DNA of 53,876 nt from an uncultured Luminiphilus sp. (lineage in GTDB: Bacteria > Pseudomonadota > Gammaproteobacteria > Pseudomonadales > Halieaceae). The notes under the pieces were generated by a model. It saw nothing but the letters and a program-made list of their open reading frames with translations. It ran no database searches and was not told the origin of the DNA. The stretch is taken from NCBI GenBank assembly GCA_905182485.1, contig CAJJBO010000010.1, positions 1-53,876 of the forward strand. Reading direction: 5' to 3'. Below are positions 20,656 to 31,378 of this stretch, piece after piece; positions within the stretch are counted from its first letter, which is position 1, and every line of letters starts with the position of its first letter. A program made the position numbers and the translations under genes.

Positions 20656-22003
20656 ATGACCACCATAGTAGTAAAAAACTCCATATCGTCACTCACGGAT
20701 GTCAAATGAACGAATATGATTCTTCTAGAATGCGTGATCTGCTTGGAGAAAGTCACCAGATGGTAGCAACTGATTGTGCGGAGGACGCTGACGTCATCCT
20801 GCTCAATACCTGCTCCATCCGCGAAAAAGCCCAAGAAAAAGTCTTTCACCAATTAGGACGCTGGAAACAGCTGAAACAAAAAAATCCGGACCTCATTATC
20901 GGTGTGGGCGGCTGTGTGGCCAGTCAGGAAGGGGGCGAAATCGGCAAACGGGCTCCCTTTGTGGATCTCATTTTTGGTCCGCAGACACTGCACCGCTTGC
21001 CAGAAATGATCGAAGATCGGCGACGCGGTAAAGAGGTCGTGATCGATATTAGCTTTCCCGAAATCGAAAAATTCGACCGCCTCCCCGAACCCAGCGTGGA
21101 AGGACCCAATGCGCGTGGGTGAATGTGATCTACGGCTGCAACGAGCGCTGCACCTTCTGCGTCGTGCCCTACACCCGCGGAGAGGAAGTCTCTCGGCCCG
21201 TTGATGATGTCATTGCAGAAGTGGCCAGTTTGGCGAGTCGCGGGGTTAGAGAAGTCAATTTGCTGGGCCAAAATGTGAACGCCTTTAGGGGTCTGAATCA
21301 CTTGGGCGACATCGTGGATTTTGCGGAGTTGCTCCATTTGGTGAATCTCGTCCCAGGGATTGACCGCATTCGCTACACCACCTCTCACCCCATGGAATTT
21401 TCTGAGGCAATTGTGGCCTGTTACGCAGAGATCCCTGCCTTAGTGGATCATTTGCATTTACCCGTGCAAACAGGCTCTGACCGTATTTTGATGGCCATGA
21501 AGCGCGGCCATACGGCACTCGAATACAAGGCTATTATTCGTGCGTTGCGCAAAATACGGCCCAATATTTCTCTCTCGTCAGATTTCATCATCGGGTTCCC
21601 CGGTGAAACAGAAGAAGACTTCGCCGCCACCATGCGGTTAATCGAGGAAGTGGGCTTCGATAGTTCTTTCAGTTTTATCTATAGCGCTCGACCCGGCACA
21701 CCGGCGGCGGAGTTACCTGATAACACGTCTGAAGAAGAGAAGAAAAAGCGCCTGCATATTTTACAGGCACGCATTGCACAACAAGCGCAACGCATTGCGG
21801 ACAACATGGTGGGCACTCGTCAAAAAATATTAATCACTGGCCACGCCAAACGCGATCCGGGGCAACTTTCCGGGCGCACAGAAAATAATCGGGTGGTCAA
21901 CTTTTCCTCTGACGATACGACGCTGATTGGCGACTTTATCGAAGTGGACATCACTGCGGCCTACCGCAATTCGTTGCTTGGCCAGCTGCCCGCAGCCATT
22001 TAA
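20656..22003 (+). CDS. miaB: tRNA-2-methylthio-N6-dimethylallyladenosine synthase MiaB (two frameshifts)
   Basis: Radical-SAM methylthiotransferase that turns i6A37 into ms2i6A37 in tRNAs reading UNN codons. From ATG 20656, one missing A in the A6 run near 20683 must be restored to read [20 protein letters not shown], the UPF0004 domain with the first auxiliary-cluster cysteine; NTCSIR and GGCVASQEG supply the others. A second missing base near 21113 joins [26 protein letters not shown], the CxxxCxxC radical-SAM cluster. A TRAM domain closes the protein ([26 protein letters not shown]). Rebuilt length is 449 residues. It heads the run to ybeZ–ybeY–corC–lnt. Confidence 0.94.
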
Positions 22004-22082
22004 AGGTCGCAGAGGGAGTTGACTCCGCCCACAGGGCGAGTATCGTTCATTTCCCATAGTGACTAAGGCGGCTTGAAAACCG

Positions 22083-23123
22083 TTGGACACCCACCTTTTG
22101 TCAGCCGAGGACGCGTCTTCGGATGTGACGCCACCGACTATTTTTTCCCTCGAACCCAATGATGCGCGTCATCTAGCGGCGCTGTGTGGGCAACTGGATA
22201 CCCATTTGCGGCAAATCGAAAACCGTTTGGGGATCACGATTCACAACCGCGGTAACACCTTTGAGCTCCGGGGCAGCGAATCTCGCTGCAACATGGGCGC
22301 TGCGTTGCTCACATCACTCTACGCTGACATCACCAATGGCATACGGCCAAGCCCCGATAGTATTCACCTTCGATTACAGGACGCCGACTTGGAAATGCTC
22401 AACGAGACTGAGACGCCGGATGCCAATATTGAGACGACCAGTCTCATCCGCACGAAACGTCTCTCCGTGCGACCGAGAGGCCAGAATCAGCGCAGTTACG
22501 TGGCGGCAATTAACCATCACGACATTAACTTTGGCATCGGTCCAGCGGGTACGGGTAAAACCTACCTTGCGGTCGCTTGCGCTGTGCGAGCGCTTCTCAA
22601 CGAAGAGGTGAAACGCATTTTACTCGTCCGCCCCGCCGTCGAAGCGGGAGAACGTCTTGGTTTTTTGCCCGGGGACCTGTCACAAAAAGTCGACCCTTAC
22701 CTCAGGCCACTCTACGATGCGCTCTATGAAATGCTCGGATTCGAGACAGTCAGCAAATACATTGAACGCCATATTATCGAGATCGCACCGCTGGCATTTA
22801 TGCGAGGCCGAACCCTGAATCACGCCTTCATCATTCTCGACGAGGCCCAGAACACGACGCGCGAACAAATGAAAATGTTTTTGACGCGCATTGGATTCGG
22901 ATCAACGGCAGTCGTCACGGGCGATACCAGCCAGGTTGACCTTCCTCGAGGCACGCAAAGCGGGCTAACGCATGCGGCGCAGGTGCTGGAAGACGTTGAG
23001 GGCATCGCCTTCACCCAATTTGGGATCAAAGATGTCGTCCGTCATCCCGTCGTGCAGCGCGTGGTCAGTGCGTATGAAGCCTACGAACGGGCAGCCGACC
23101 ACGCGAAAGGGAATCCAACATGA
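22083..23123 (+). CDS. ybeZ: PhoH-family ATPase YbeZ
   Basis: Intact, 346 residues from TTG 22083. The N-terminal ~110 residues include a KH-like segment (LRQIENRLGITIHNRG). The PhoH P-loop ATPase domain has Walker A GPAGTGKTYLAV, LLVRPAVEAGERLGFLPGDL, the Walker B-like FIILDEAQNTTREQMKMFLTR and VVTGDTSQVDLPRG. YbeZ works with YbeY in rRNA processing and ribosome quality control in other bacteria. It overlaps ybeY by 4 bases. The start codon is the only weak point: there is no ATG at the conserved N-terminus. Confidence 0.93.
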   Translation: MDTHLLSAEDASSDVTPPTIFSLEPNDARHLAALCGQLDTHLRQIENRLGITIHNRGNTFELRGSESRCNMGAALLTSLYADITNGIRPSPDSIHLRLQDADLEMLNETETPDANIETTSLIRTKRLSVRPRGQNQRSYVAAINHHDINFGIGPAGTGKTYLAVACAVRALLNEEVKRILLVRPAVEAGERLGFLPGDLSQKVDPYLRPLYDALYEMLGFETVSKYIERHIIEIAPLAFMRGRTLNHAFIILDEAQNTTREQMKMFLTRIGFGSTAVVTGDTSQVDLPRGTQSGLTHAAQVLEDVEGIAFTQFGIKDVVRHPVVQRVVSAYEAYERAADHAKGNPT

Positions 23124-23602
23124 ATCTCGTGATGGCGGTAGAGCGCGCCACGCTCGTCCCAACTCCAGAGGATGACGCGATAGAGCTCTGGGTGACACAA
23201 GCGCTCGAAACCGCTAACCGGAGCTTGTCACCCTCGCCGGAACTCTCCATCCGGATTACCGATACTGACGAGGCCGCCCAGTTTAATGAGACCTATCGTG
23301 CCAAGGCGGGGGCGACCAATGTGTTGTCGTTTCCCGCTACCCCACCGCCCGAGACCCACTCTGGGTTATTGGGTGATCTGGTGATCTGTGCACCACTGGT
23401 TATCGAGGAAGCTCAAACACAAGATAAGCAAGCGACTGCCCATTGGGCCCACCTGGTGATGCATGGCGTTTTACATCTGCTGGGGTATGACCATCAAACA
23501 TCCGCTGAGGCAGAGGCGATGGAGCTGTTAGAAATCAGCGCACTGGCCCGTCTCGGTTATGCCAATCCCTATGACATGAAAACACCGTTAGGGAGTCCCT
23601 AA
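23120..23602 (+). CDS. ybeY: Endoribonuclease YbeY
   Basis: Single-strand-specific metalloribonuclease for 16S rRNA 3' maturation. 160 residues. The zinc site H-x3-H-x5-H is HGVLHLLGYDH (residues ~115-125), and NVLSFPA plus LLGDLVICAP are the other family motifs. ATG overlaps the ybeZ stop, and corC begins two bases after its own stop, so the three are translationally linked. Confidence 0.95.
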   Translation: MNLVMAVERATLVPTPEDDAIELWVTQALETANRSLSPSPELSIRITDTDEAAQFNETYRAKAGATNVLSFPATPPPETHSGLLGDLVICAPLVIEEAQTQDKQATAHWAHLVMHGVLHLLGYDHQTSAEAEAMELLEISALARLGYANPYDMKTPLGSP

Positions 23603-23604
23603 GC

Positions 23605-24459
23605 GTGAACGATGATCGAAAATCCGAAGCGGAAGAGCGATCTTGGCTGGATCGACTTTCCCATTTTATCAGCGGGGAACCGCAGACAAAGTCAGACCTG
23701 GAGGACGTCCTCTCTCTAGCAGAAGAGCACGAGATCATCGATCAAGATGCGCGCAAAATCATGGAAGGCGCACTGCTTGTCACCAACATGCAAGTGCGAG
23801 ACATCATGATCCCAAGAGCGCAAATGATTGTCATCGATTCGGACGAAAGCGTACAAGAGGCACTGCCGAAAATCATTGACGCCGGACACTCTCGGTTTCC
23901 CGTCATTGGGGAGGGCATGGATGATGTGATTGGGATTTTACTCGCGAAGGACCTGTTACCGCTGGTTGAAAGCGATAGCGCGCCACCCGCCCTGCGTCAA
24001 TTAATGCGCCCAGTGATCGCCGTACCCGAGAGTAAACGACTGAACGTTTTACTGAGAGAGTTTCGGCAAAATCGAAACCACATGGCTATTGTCATCGACG
24101 AATACGGCGGCATCGCAGGGTTGATCACGATCGAAGATGTACTGGAAGAGATCGTCGGAGAAATCGAAGACGAGACAGACGTGGCGGAGAAAAAGCCCAT
24201 ACGACCGATGAGCGACGGCACGTTTTTTGTCGAAGCCCTCACGGCTATTGATGACTTTAATGCCTTTTTTGATACCGAGTTCAGCGATGACGAGTTCGAT
24301 ACCATCGGCGGCGTTGTCGTCAATGCATTCGGTCAGCTACCCAGTCGAAATCAGTCAATACAGCTCAATAATTTTGAGTTCAGCGTCATCCGTGCGGACG
24401 AGCGTCGCCTTTCCAGTCTTCGGGTGAGGCCTGTTGCTGATATCGATTCCGGCGAGTAG
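23605..24459 (+). CDS. corC: CorC/YbeX family protein with CBS domains
   Basis: 284 residues from GTG 23605 (MNDDRKSEAEERSWLDRL). It contains two CBS domains (about 65-190; VRDIMIPRAQM, HMAIVIDEYGGIAGLITIEDVLEEIVGEIEDE) and a CorC-HlyC C-terminal domain (DTIGGVVVNAFGQLPSRN). In enterobacteria it is linked to cobalt/magnesium efflux and, genetically, to ribosome maturation with YbeY. It is cytoplasmic, lacking the DUF21 membrane part. Its stop overlaps the GTG of lnt. Confidence 0.94.
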   Translation: MNDDRKSEAEERSWLDRLSHFISGEPQTKSDLEDVLSLAEEHEIIDQDARKIMEGALLVTNMQVRDIMIPRAQMIVIDSDESVQEALPKIIDAGHSRFPVIGEGMDDVIGILLAKDLLPLVESDSAPPALRQLMRPVIAVPESKRLNVLLREFRQNRNHMAIVIDEYGGIAGLITIEDVLEEIVGEIEDETDVAEKKPIRPMSDGTFFVEALTAIDDFNAFFDTEFSDDEFDTIGGVVVNAFGQLPSRNQSIQLNNFEFSVIRADERRLSSLRVRPVADIDSGE

Positions 24460-25935
24460 TGATTTCTCTGCGAAGGCTCATCCCCGGCTGTGCTCTGTTA
24501 GCGGGCGTGCTGTTTCCGCTTGGGCTGTCACCGACCGCGCTTTGGCCTCTGGTCCCGCTGAGCGCAGGAGTGCTTTTCGCGCTACTTGAATGGCAGCGGT
24601 CTCAACCGGCCTTTCGTATTGGTTATCTCTATGGCCTGGGTTTCTTTGGCACTGCCGTGTCCTGGGTTTATGTCAGCATCCATACCTACGGCGCAACACC
24701 CGCTTGGTTGGCGGTTTCCTTCACCCTTTTATTCTGCGGTGGGCTCGCACTATTTTTTGGTGCACAACTGTGGGGCTTCAAGCGCCTATCAAGCCAGCAT
24801 GTTTACTGGCGAGTGATTCAGTTTGCCTCTTTGTGGGTGTTATTCGAATGGCTCAGGAGCTGGATATTGACGGGATTTCCCTGGGGTTATGCCGGTTACG
24901 GTGCCCTAGCCTCTCCGGTGAGCGGATGGGCTCCGTTGGTGGGTGTTTATGGCTGCTCCTGGCTGTTGGTCGCAATGGGTTGCTCGTGGGCCATCCTGTT
25001 GCGGCGCCATCGCATGACCTCACACTGGGCGATCAGTCTCGGCGTGACGGGCACCATCCTATTATCAGGTCAACTGCTTACCACCGTGACCTGGACAAAA
25101 CCACTGGGCGACCCGATAAGGGTCGCGATTGTGCAACCCGCAGTGCCACTAGCAAAGAAATGGACCCGGCGACACCGAGAGGACATTCTGAACGACCTAG
25201 CAGCCACCACCGACCCACTCTATGGGACGCATGAACTGATTGTCTGGCCAGAATCTGCGTTGCCGGGCTATCGCGATCAGATGCAACGGTTTTTGACCTC
25301 AATTGATACCCAAGCGGCAGCACACGGCGCCACCGTCATTACCGGCATACCCAGCCGTGATAACCAAGGGCGTTACAACAGCATCGAGGCGTTGGGCGCT
25401 GGATCGGGGATCTATCACAAACAAAAACTGGTCCCCTTTGGTGAATATATCCCCTTCGAATCCTGGCTGAGAGGGGTCATTGGTTTTTTCGACCTACCCA
25501 TGTCGCAATTCACCCCCGGACCCGCTAACCAAGCACCCCTCGTTATGGGCAATATAGCGATAGCGCCCTTCATCTGTTATGAGATGGTCTATCCCGATTT
25601 TGTTGCGGCAGGTAGCAAAGGCTCGCAGTTACTGGTCACGATCAGTAATGACACCTGGTTCGGCGAGTAGCATTGGACCTTGGCAACATTTTCAGATGGC
25701 GCGCTTCCGCGGTGTGGAGCTCGGTCGTGACATCATTCGAGGCACCAACGATGGTGTGTCGGCCATCATCGGTGCCAACGGTCATATCGTCTCCACCGCG
25801 CCTCAGTTCACTCAGGCGGTCATCAGCGGGCAGGTTCAACCTCGATCGGGTGCTACCCCTTACGCTATTTCTGGGAGCCTTCCCATTCTAATTTTCTCGT
25901 TGATCAGCTTGTTACTGGGACGAGATCCGCAGTAA
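24459..25935 (+). CDS. lnt: Apolipoprotein N-acyltransferase Lnt (frameshifted)
   Basis: Inner-membrane enzyme that adds the third acyl chain to lipoproteins. GTG 24459 overlaps the corC stop. The first ~220 residues are membrane helices, then a nitrilase-like periplasmic domain. The catalytic triad is visible as Glu in LIVWPESALPGYRD, Lys in YHKQKLVPFGEYIPFE and Cys in IAPFICYEMVYPDF. One extra G near 25664 creates a premature stop after NDTWFG. Removing it joins SSIGPWQHFQMARFRGVELGRD, and the frame then runs to 25935 (about 491 residues). The gene is essential in most gammaproteobacteria, so the frameshift is almost surely a sequencing error. Confidence 0.93.
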
Positions 25936-26040
25936 TACTGGTAAACTTCAGGCGCCATCTGGCGGACAGACGGCGCTGGCGCGCGCGCGGGCACCGTCAT
26001 GATCTGAATGGCATCTCACCTGCTTTCGATTAGAGGACAC

Positions 26041-28489
26041 ATGAGTCAAGAATACGAGCCACAGTCACTTGAACGCGATCTGCAGCATCATTGGTTGCAG
26101 AACAATCGTTATGCCGTTCAGGTAGACGATCAGCGAGAGAAGTTTTACTGCCTTGCCATGTTTCCCTATCCCAGTGGAAAGCTACACATGGGGCATGTGC
26201 GCAATTACACCATTGCCGATGTCATAGCGCGTTATCAGCGGATGATGGGCAAAAATGTACTCCAGCCGATGGGCTGGGATGCCTTTGGCTTACCCGCAGA
26301 GAATGCCGCGGTCGCTAACAAAGTTGCGCCAGCGCTGTGGACGCGAGAAAACATTGACCACATGCGCACCCAGCTTAGGCGTCTGGGCTTTGCCTACGAC
26401 TGGGATCGTGAGCTGGCAACCTGTGACCCCGAATACTATCAGTGGGAGCAATGGTTCTTCACACAGTTGCACGAGAAAGGCCTGGTCTATAAAAAAATGG
26501 CGACGGTTAACTGGGATCCCGTTGACCAAACGGTCCTGGCTAACGAACAAGTCATCGACGGGCGCGGCTGGCGCTCTGGCGCCGTTATCGAGCGCCGAGA
26601 AATCCCCCAGTGGTTTATTCGCATTACCGCTTATGCCGAAGAACTCCTAGAGGGCCTGGACACGCTGGATGGCTGGCCCGAGGCCGTCCGTACCATGCAG
26701 CGTAATTGGATTGGTAAAAGTCGCGGTGTAGAGCTGGCGTTCGGCCTTGATACACCGATTGCCGGCTTGGAAAAAATCGAAGTCTACACCACGCGACCAG
26801 ACACGCTCTTCGGCGTGACCTATATCAGCCTCGCTGCCGAGCACCCGATAACGCTCTCCCTCGCCGAGCACAACCCCGCGCTATCGGCGTTTGTTGATCA
26901 CTGCAAGCAGTCCTCTGTGGCTGAGGCAGATATGGTTAAAGCCGAAAAGATGGGCATGGATACAGGTCTTCGCGCACGCCACCCACTCACCGGGGAGGCC
27001 GTGCCAGTTTGGGTCGCAAACTACGTATTAATGGATTACGGCTCCGGCGCGGTGATGGCGGTGCCAGCGCACGACGAGCGAGATTGGGAATTTGCCAAGA
27101 AATATGATTTGCCACTCAAGGTCGTGATTTGCGATGCCGAGGGTGCGCCGGCTGATATCCACGCATCGGCCTACACAGAGCGTGGGGTGCTGACCGCGTC
27201 TGACCAATTTGACGGCTGCAGTTTCGATACCGCTTTCGAGCAGATCGCCAAGGCGCTGACAGACATCGACATGGGTCGTGTGACCACCCAGTTTCGCCTG
27301 CGTGACTGGGGCGTGTCACGGCAGCGCTATTGGGGCACGCCCATCCCGATGCTCAACCTTGCCGACGGCCAAGACATCCCCATTCCCATGAACCGCCTTC
27401 CATCGTTATTGCCGGAGGATGTTGTCATGGATGGCGTAATCTCCCCGATCAAGGCGGATTCCGCGTGGCGAAAGTTCACACTTGAAGACCAAGCCTGCGA
27501 GCGTGAGACAGATACCTTCGATACCTTTGTGCAATCGTCCTGGTATTACGCTCGCTTTACTTGTCCCGACTATGCAGAACAAATGTTAGATGAGCGTGCA
27601 AATTATTGGTTGCCGGTAGATCAATATGTGGGTGGCATAGAACACGCTGTGCTTCATCTCTTATATGCGCGCTTCTTTCATAAGCTTATGCGTGATGCCG
27701 GGCTAGTGTCGAGTGATGAGCCCTTCAAGCGGCTACTGACCCAAGGAATGGTGCTCAAAGACGGTGCCAAAATGTCGAAGTCACGCGGTAATACGGTTGA
27801 TCCTCAACCTCTTATAGACACTTACGGCGCCGACACGGTGAGACTCTTCAGTATGTTCGCTGCACCACCTGATCAGTCGCTTGAGTGGTCTGACTCGGGG
27901 GTTGAGGGCGCTCACCGCTTCATCAAGCGCCTGTGGCGATTAGCGCATGACGTTGGGCTCCCTGACACCTCTGTAGACCTCGGCGCGCTCACATCGGTAC
28001 AAAAAAATCTGCGGCGAAAAGTGCATGAAACCTATTACTTACAGGACAGACGACTACGGACGCCGACAAACCTTTAATACGGCGGTGGCCGCTATTATGG
28101 AACTCTGTAATGAGCTCGGCCGGCACCCCCGTGACACTGAGCAAGACCGAGCCGTCGTCGGTGAAGGCGTGCATGCCGTACTCAGAATGCTGTGGCCGAT
28201 TACGCCGCATTTATGCGAGTACTTGTGGCGACAGCTCTCTGGAGACGCTTTCGAAGAGGGGGCCTGGCCCAGCGTCGACGACAGCGCACTAGACCGCGAT
28301 GAGCTAGAAATAGTGATTCAGGTCAATGGTAAGGTGAGGGGTAAAATGAGTGTGCCGGCCACAGCGGACAGCACCGAAATCGAAGCCCTGGCGAAGGACC
28401 AAGAGAATGTACAACGCTTCCTTATCGACAAAACCATTAAAAAGGTGGTGGTTGTGCCCAATAAACTCGTGAACATTGTTGCGCAATGA
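26041..28489 (+). CDS. leuS: Leucyl-tRNA synthetase (frameshifted)
   Basis: Class I aminoacyl-tRNA synthetase, ~815 residues. ATG 26041 (GAGG upstream) starts [18 protein letters not shown]; the earlier in-frame Met at 26008 is not conserved. HIGH motif as [16 protein letters not shown], the CP1 editing domain ([32 protein letters not shown]), and KMSKS as [11 protein letters not shown]. Near 28035 the frame breaks after RRKVHET. The anticodon-binding domain resumes as [22 protein letters not shown] and ends VNIVAQ. This gene must be functional, so the break marks a data error. Its stop overlaps lptE by 4 bases. Confidence 0.95.
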
Positions 28490-29013
28490 TGTCGACTTTA
28501 CCTGACCAACCTTACCGACTCGCCAAGCTAGCCTGTTTGCTGGCTGTTTTTTCATGCCTGATGAGCTGTGGTTTTCAACTCAAGGGGACTGGCTCAAGTG
28601 GCCAGTCGATAGGACTTCAAGGTCTTGAGCTGCGCCTAATCAGTGTCCAACCTCGATCAGATCTGACGCGAGAGGTCTCCCGCGAGCTCTCGAATGCGGG
28701 AGCCGTCCTGACCGACGCCACCGACCCGGCGTTACAACTGACCTTGCAAGCTGAGCAGTTTAGGCAGCGAAACGTGTCGCTGACTGCTCAAGCGCGAGCC
28801 GCCGAGTTAGAACTGACCCTATCGGTAGACTTTGTGCTCGAGCAAGCAGAACAGGACCCCACCGAGGCCCGTGCAACGGTCTCCAGACAAATGCTCAATG
28901 ACCCCCGCAACATTGTGGGCAAAACCGAAGAGTTACGGCTACTGCGGGAAGAGATGCGACGCGATCTTGCCGCACAGATTGTCCGCCGCATTGGACATAG
29001 TCTCTCCCGCTAA
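28486..29013 (+). CDS. lptE: LPS-assembly lipoprotein LptE
   Basis: Outer-membrane lipoprotein that plugs the LptD barrel. 175 residues with a lipobox signal peptide ending CLMSCGFQLKGTG, where the Cys after LMS would be acylated, and GFQLKG is the standard LptE start. The rest is the short alpha/beta fold with a charged C-terminal helix. Position between leuS and holA is the conserved gammaproteobacterial arrangement. It overlaps both neighbours by one to four bases. Confidence 0.93.
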   Translation: MMSTLPDQPYRLAKLACLLAVFSCLMSCGFQLKGTGSSGQSIGLQGLELRLISVQPRSDLTREVSRELSNAGAVLTDATDPALQLTLQAEQFRQRNVSLTAQARAAELELTLSVDFVLEQAEQDPTEARATVSRQMLNDPRNIVGKTEELRLLREEMRRDLAAQIVRRIGHSLSR

Positions 29014-30050
29014 TGCAGCTTAAACCGAATCAACTTGCTGGCCAGCTGAAGAAAGGGCTGACAACGTGTTACCTCGTCTCCGGAGATGAGCCCTTGCTCG
29101 TGCAAGAAGCGGCTGACGCGATTCGTCAGGCGGCACGGGACGGCGGCTATCAAGAACGGCAACGCATTACCATTTCTGGTAAAAGTGACTGGCTCGAGCT
29201 GGGGCATGTCTCCAGCGCGCTGTCGCTGTTCGCTGAGCATAAGTTAATCGAAATTGAACTCCCCAATGGCAAACCGGGTGCAGAGGGCAGCAAAGCACTC
29301 TCTGAGTTTTTAGCCAGTAGCCCCGACGACATCTTACTCATCGTCAGTGGTCGCATTGATAAGCAGTCACAAAAAAGCAAATGGTATACCGGGCTCGATC
29401 AAGCCGGCGTCATCGTACCGATATGGCCTGTCTCTGCCGCTGAATTGCCGGGGTGGATAGCCGCCCGCATGAAGCTGGCTGGATTACAAGCCGATGCCGA
29501 CGCAGTCGCCTTATTGGCTGAACGTTTGGAGGGAAATTTATTGGCCGCCGCGCAAGAGATTGAAAAATTACGGCTGCTGCACGGCGAGCAGACCATATCA
29601 GCCGATATGATTGCCGATACCGTATCGGATAATGCGCGTTACGATGCCTTTCGGCTCGTGGATGTGGCCCTCACCGGTGATGCGCGTGGTGCGATCAGAA
29701 CACTGAGGGGCCTCAAGTCAGAGGCGGTGCAGCCGCCTGTATTGCTATGGGCGCTGGCACGCGAGGTGAGACTGCTCGCTAATCTCAAACGAGATATCGC
29801 CGGGGGCGCTTCGGTTAACACCGCCCTGAATCAACGCGGTGTATGGCGAAGCCGACAGACCCTGATTCAGTCGGCTCTCAAGCGACTTTCAGGGCGGGAT
29901 CTGGCAAAGATGCAGGCATTGACCTTTCAGGCCGATGGCAGCAGCAAAGGGTTTTTAACAGGCGCCCCTTGGGATCTCATGGAGACGCTTGTCGTGGTGA
30001 TGGCTCAAGGCTCTGGCGTGCCGGCGAGTAAAACTGAACGTTTAAAATAG
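29013..30050 (+). CDS. holA: DNA polymerase III delta subunit HolA
   Basis: Clamp-loader subunit that opens the beta sliding clamp. 345 residues. It begins MQLKPNQLAGQLKKGLTTCYLVSGDEPLLVQEAADAIR, the conserved delta N-terminus, and includes VSGRIDKQSQKSKWY in domain I and PPVLLWALAREVRLLANLKR in the collar domain. ATG overlaps the lptE stop. The last 46 bases overlap the 3' end of the convergent MFS gene. Confidence 0.95.
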   Translation: MQLKPNQLAGQLKKGLTTCYLVSGDEPLLVQEAADAIRQAARDGGYQERQRITISGKSDWLELGHVSSALSLFAEHKLIEIELPNGKPGAEGSKALSEFLASSPDDILLIVSGRIDKQSQKSKWYTGLDQAGVIVPIWPVSAAELPGWIAARMKLAGLQADADAVALLAERLEGNLLAAAQEIEKLRLLHGEQTISADMIADTVSDNARYDAFRLVDVALTGDARGAIRTLRGLKSEAVQPPVLLWALAREVRLLANLKRDIAGGASVNTALNQRGVWRSRQTLIQSALKRLSGRDLAKMQALTFQADGSSKGFLTGAPWDLMETLVVVMAQGSGVPASKTERLK

Positions 30051-31271
30051 AGTAATCCGAGGGCACCCAATCCGATCGTGCCCGCCACAGCCGATACCCA
30101 CTCGAAGCCAAAGCCATCGACGCTGGCACCCACGACCGCAGCACCCACTGCGGGGACCCCCATCGCCATCATCGTCCATACGCTCAGTACGCGACCCCTA
30201 AATCGTGGGTTCACCGTCAACTGAATGAGCGTCTGACATCCGGTACCCGCCACCGTCGTCATCGTACTCAAGCACGATACCCAACAGCCCATAGCCACCA
30301 CGCCAGCGACCCACTGCAAACTCATCAGCGTCAAACACGCTAGCGCAATAGCGCCGTAAACCAGTCCCAGCAAACGCGCCAAGTTGGCTGACTGGCGGCT
30401 CACCAACAGCCCGCCCAGTACAGAGCCGAGGCCCGCCATCGCGACTAAAATAGCCAGCTCAGACGAACCCCCTCTTAGCACCTGCCCTGACAAGGCCGGC
30501 AGTAATTCAATGATCGTGCGACCCAGCACCCCATTGAGCGCCGTAAACAGCAACAGTAACTTCAGATCAGTTTGACGAATCAAGTGCCGAAACCCATCAG
30601 ACAACTGTATCCAGTATGAGTTGGGAGCCTCTGGAACCGCGTCGCGCACCACCGTGAGCCGGGAGAGCCCCGCAAATGAAGTGATGAACAGCAGCATAGA
30701 CACCAGCCAAGCAAAGGCGGTCTCCGTTTGAGCCACCAAAGCCGCGCCGATTGCCGGCCCGATCATGCGCGCTACGTTAAATGACATCGTGGAATAGCCG
30801 ACAGCGCTGGGTAAAGCAGCCCGCGGGACAAGCAAGGGCACCATGGCAAGACGCATCGGTGAGTGCAGTGAGGTGGCAATACCCAAGGCAGTGGCCAAAC
30901 CCGCGAGTGCAAAGCGGTCGTACCACGCCAGCCAAGTGGTGATCGCGCCCACCAGCGCGATAGTGCTATGAATCAGCATAGAAAGCCGCAAACCCTGTCG
31001 AGGATTGACGCGATCCGACAAAATACCAAACCAAGGCGACAACAGCAGCGCAGGCGCCAACATAAGCGCGCCGGTAATACCGACCCAAGTTGCTGAGTGA
31101 GTGAGGTCCCAAGCACCTCCAGCCCAGTAAAAAGCGCAATAACCAGGCGCCCAAGCTCGAAAACCAGCTCACAGGGTAGTAATGACGAAACCGCGCATCT
31201 GATAACGCAGATCGATGCACCTGTCGCATTTCACGACGGTCAGAAAAATCCTCACTTGATTTTTTTGTCAT
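30005..31271 (-). CDS. MFS transporter (frameshifted near N-terminus)
   Basis: Major facilitator, MFS_3/EntS-like, with 12 predicted helices over ~420 residues. The inter-helix motif after TM2 is FGILSDRVNPRQGL (the G-x-x-x-D-R-x-x-R-R type loop). The first helix (SSLGAWLLRFLLGW) lies in another frame, with a break near 31120. The start is taken as ATG 31271, whose codon sits 7 bases from the LexA operator shared with imuA; ATG 31229 (MRQVHRSALSDARF) is an alternative closer to typical family N-termini. No Shine–Dalgarno is obvious for either. Substrate unknown; the family includes siderophore and drug exporters. The 3' end overlaps holA. Confidence 0.8.
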
Positions 31272-31276
31272 GCTGA

Positions 31277-31301
31277 AATACTGTTTATTTATACAGTATT
31301 G
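31277..31301. promoter_or_regulatory. LexA operator (SOS box) of imuA, also adjacent to the MFS gene
   Basis: Core TACTGTTTATTTATACAGTA (31279-31298) matches CTGT-N8-ACAG and extends to AATACTGT...ACAGTATT. It lies 78 bases before the imuA ATG and 7 bases from the putative ATG of the divergent MFS transporter. The 25-base stretch is identical to the one in front of dnaE2. Read in the MFS direction it contains TATAAA, as the imuB operator does. Confidence 0.93.
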
Positions 31302-31378
31302 TTGCAGCCGCTTTTTGATCGGCAATTCCTCTCGAAGGAATGACAAACAAAAACAGCAGTCTAAAACGGGAGTACATC

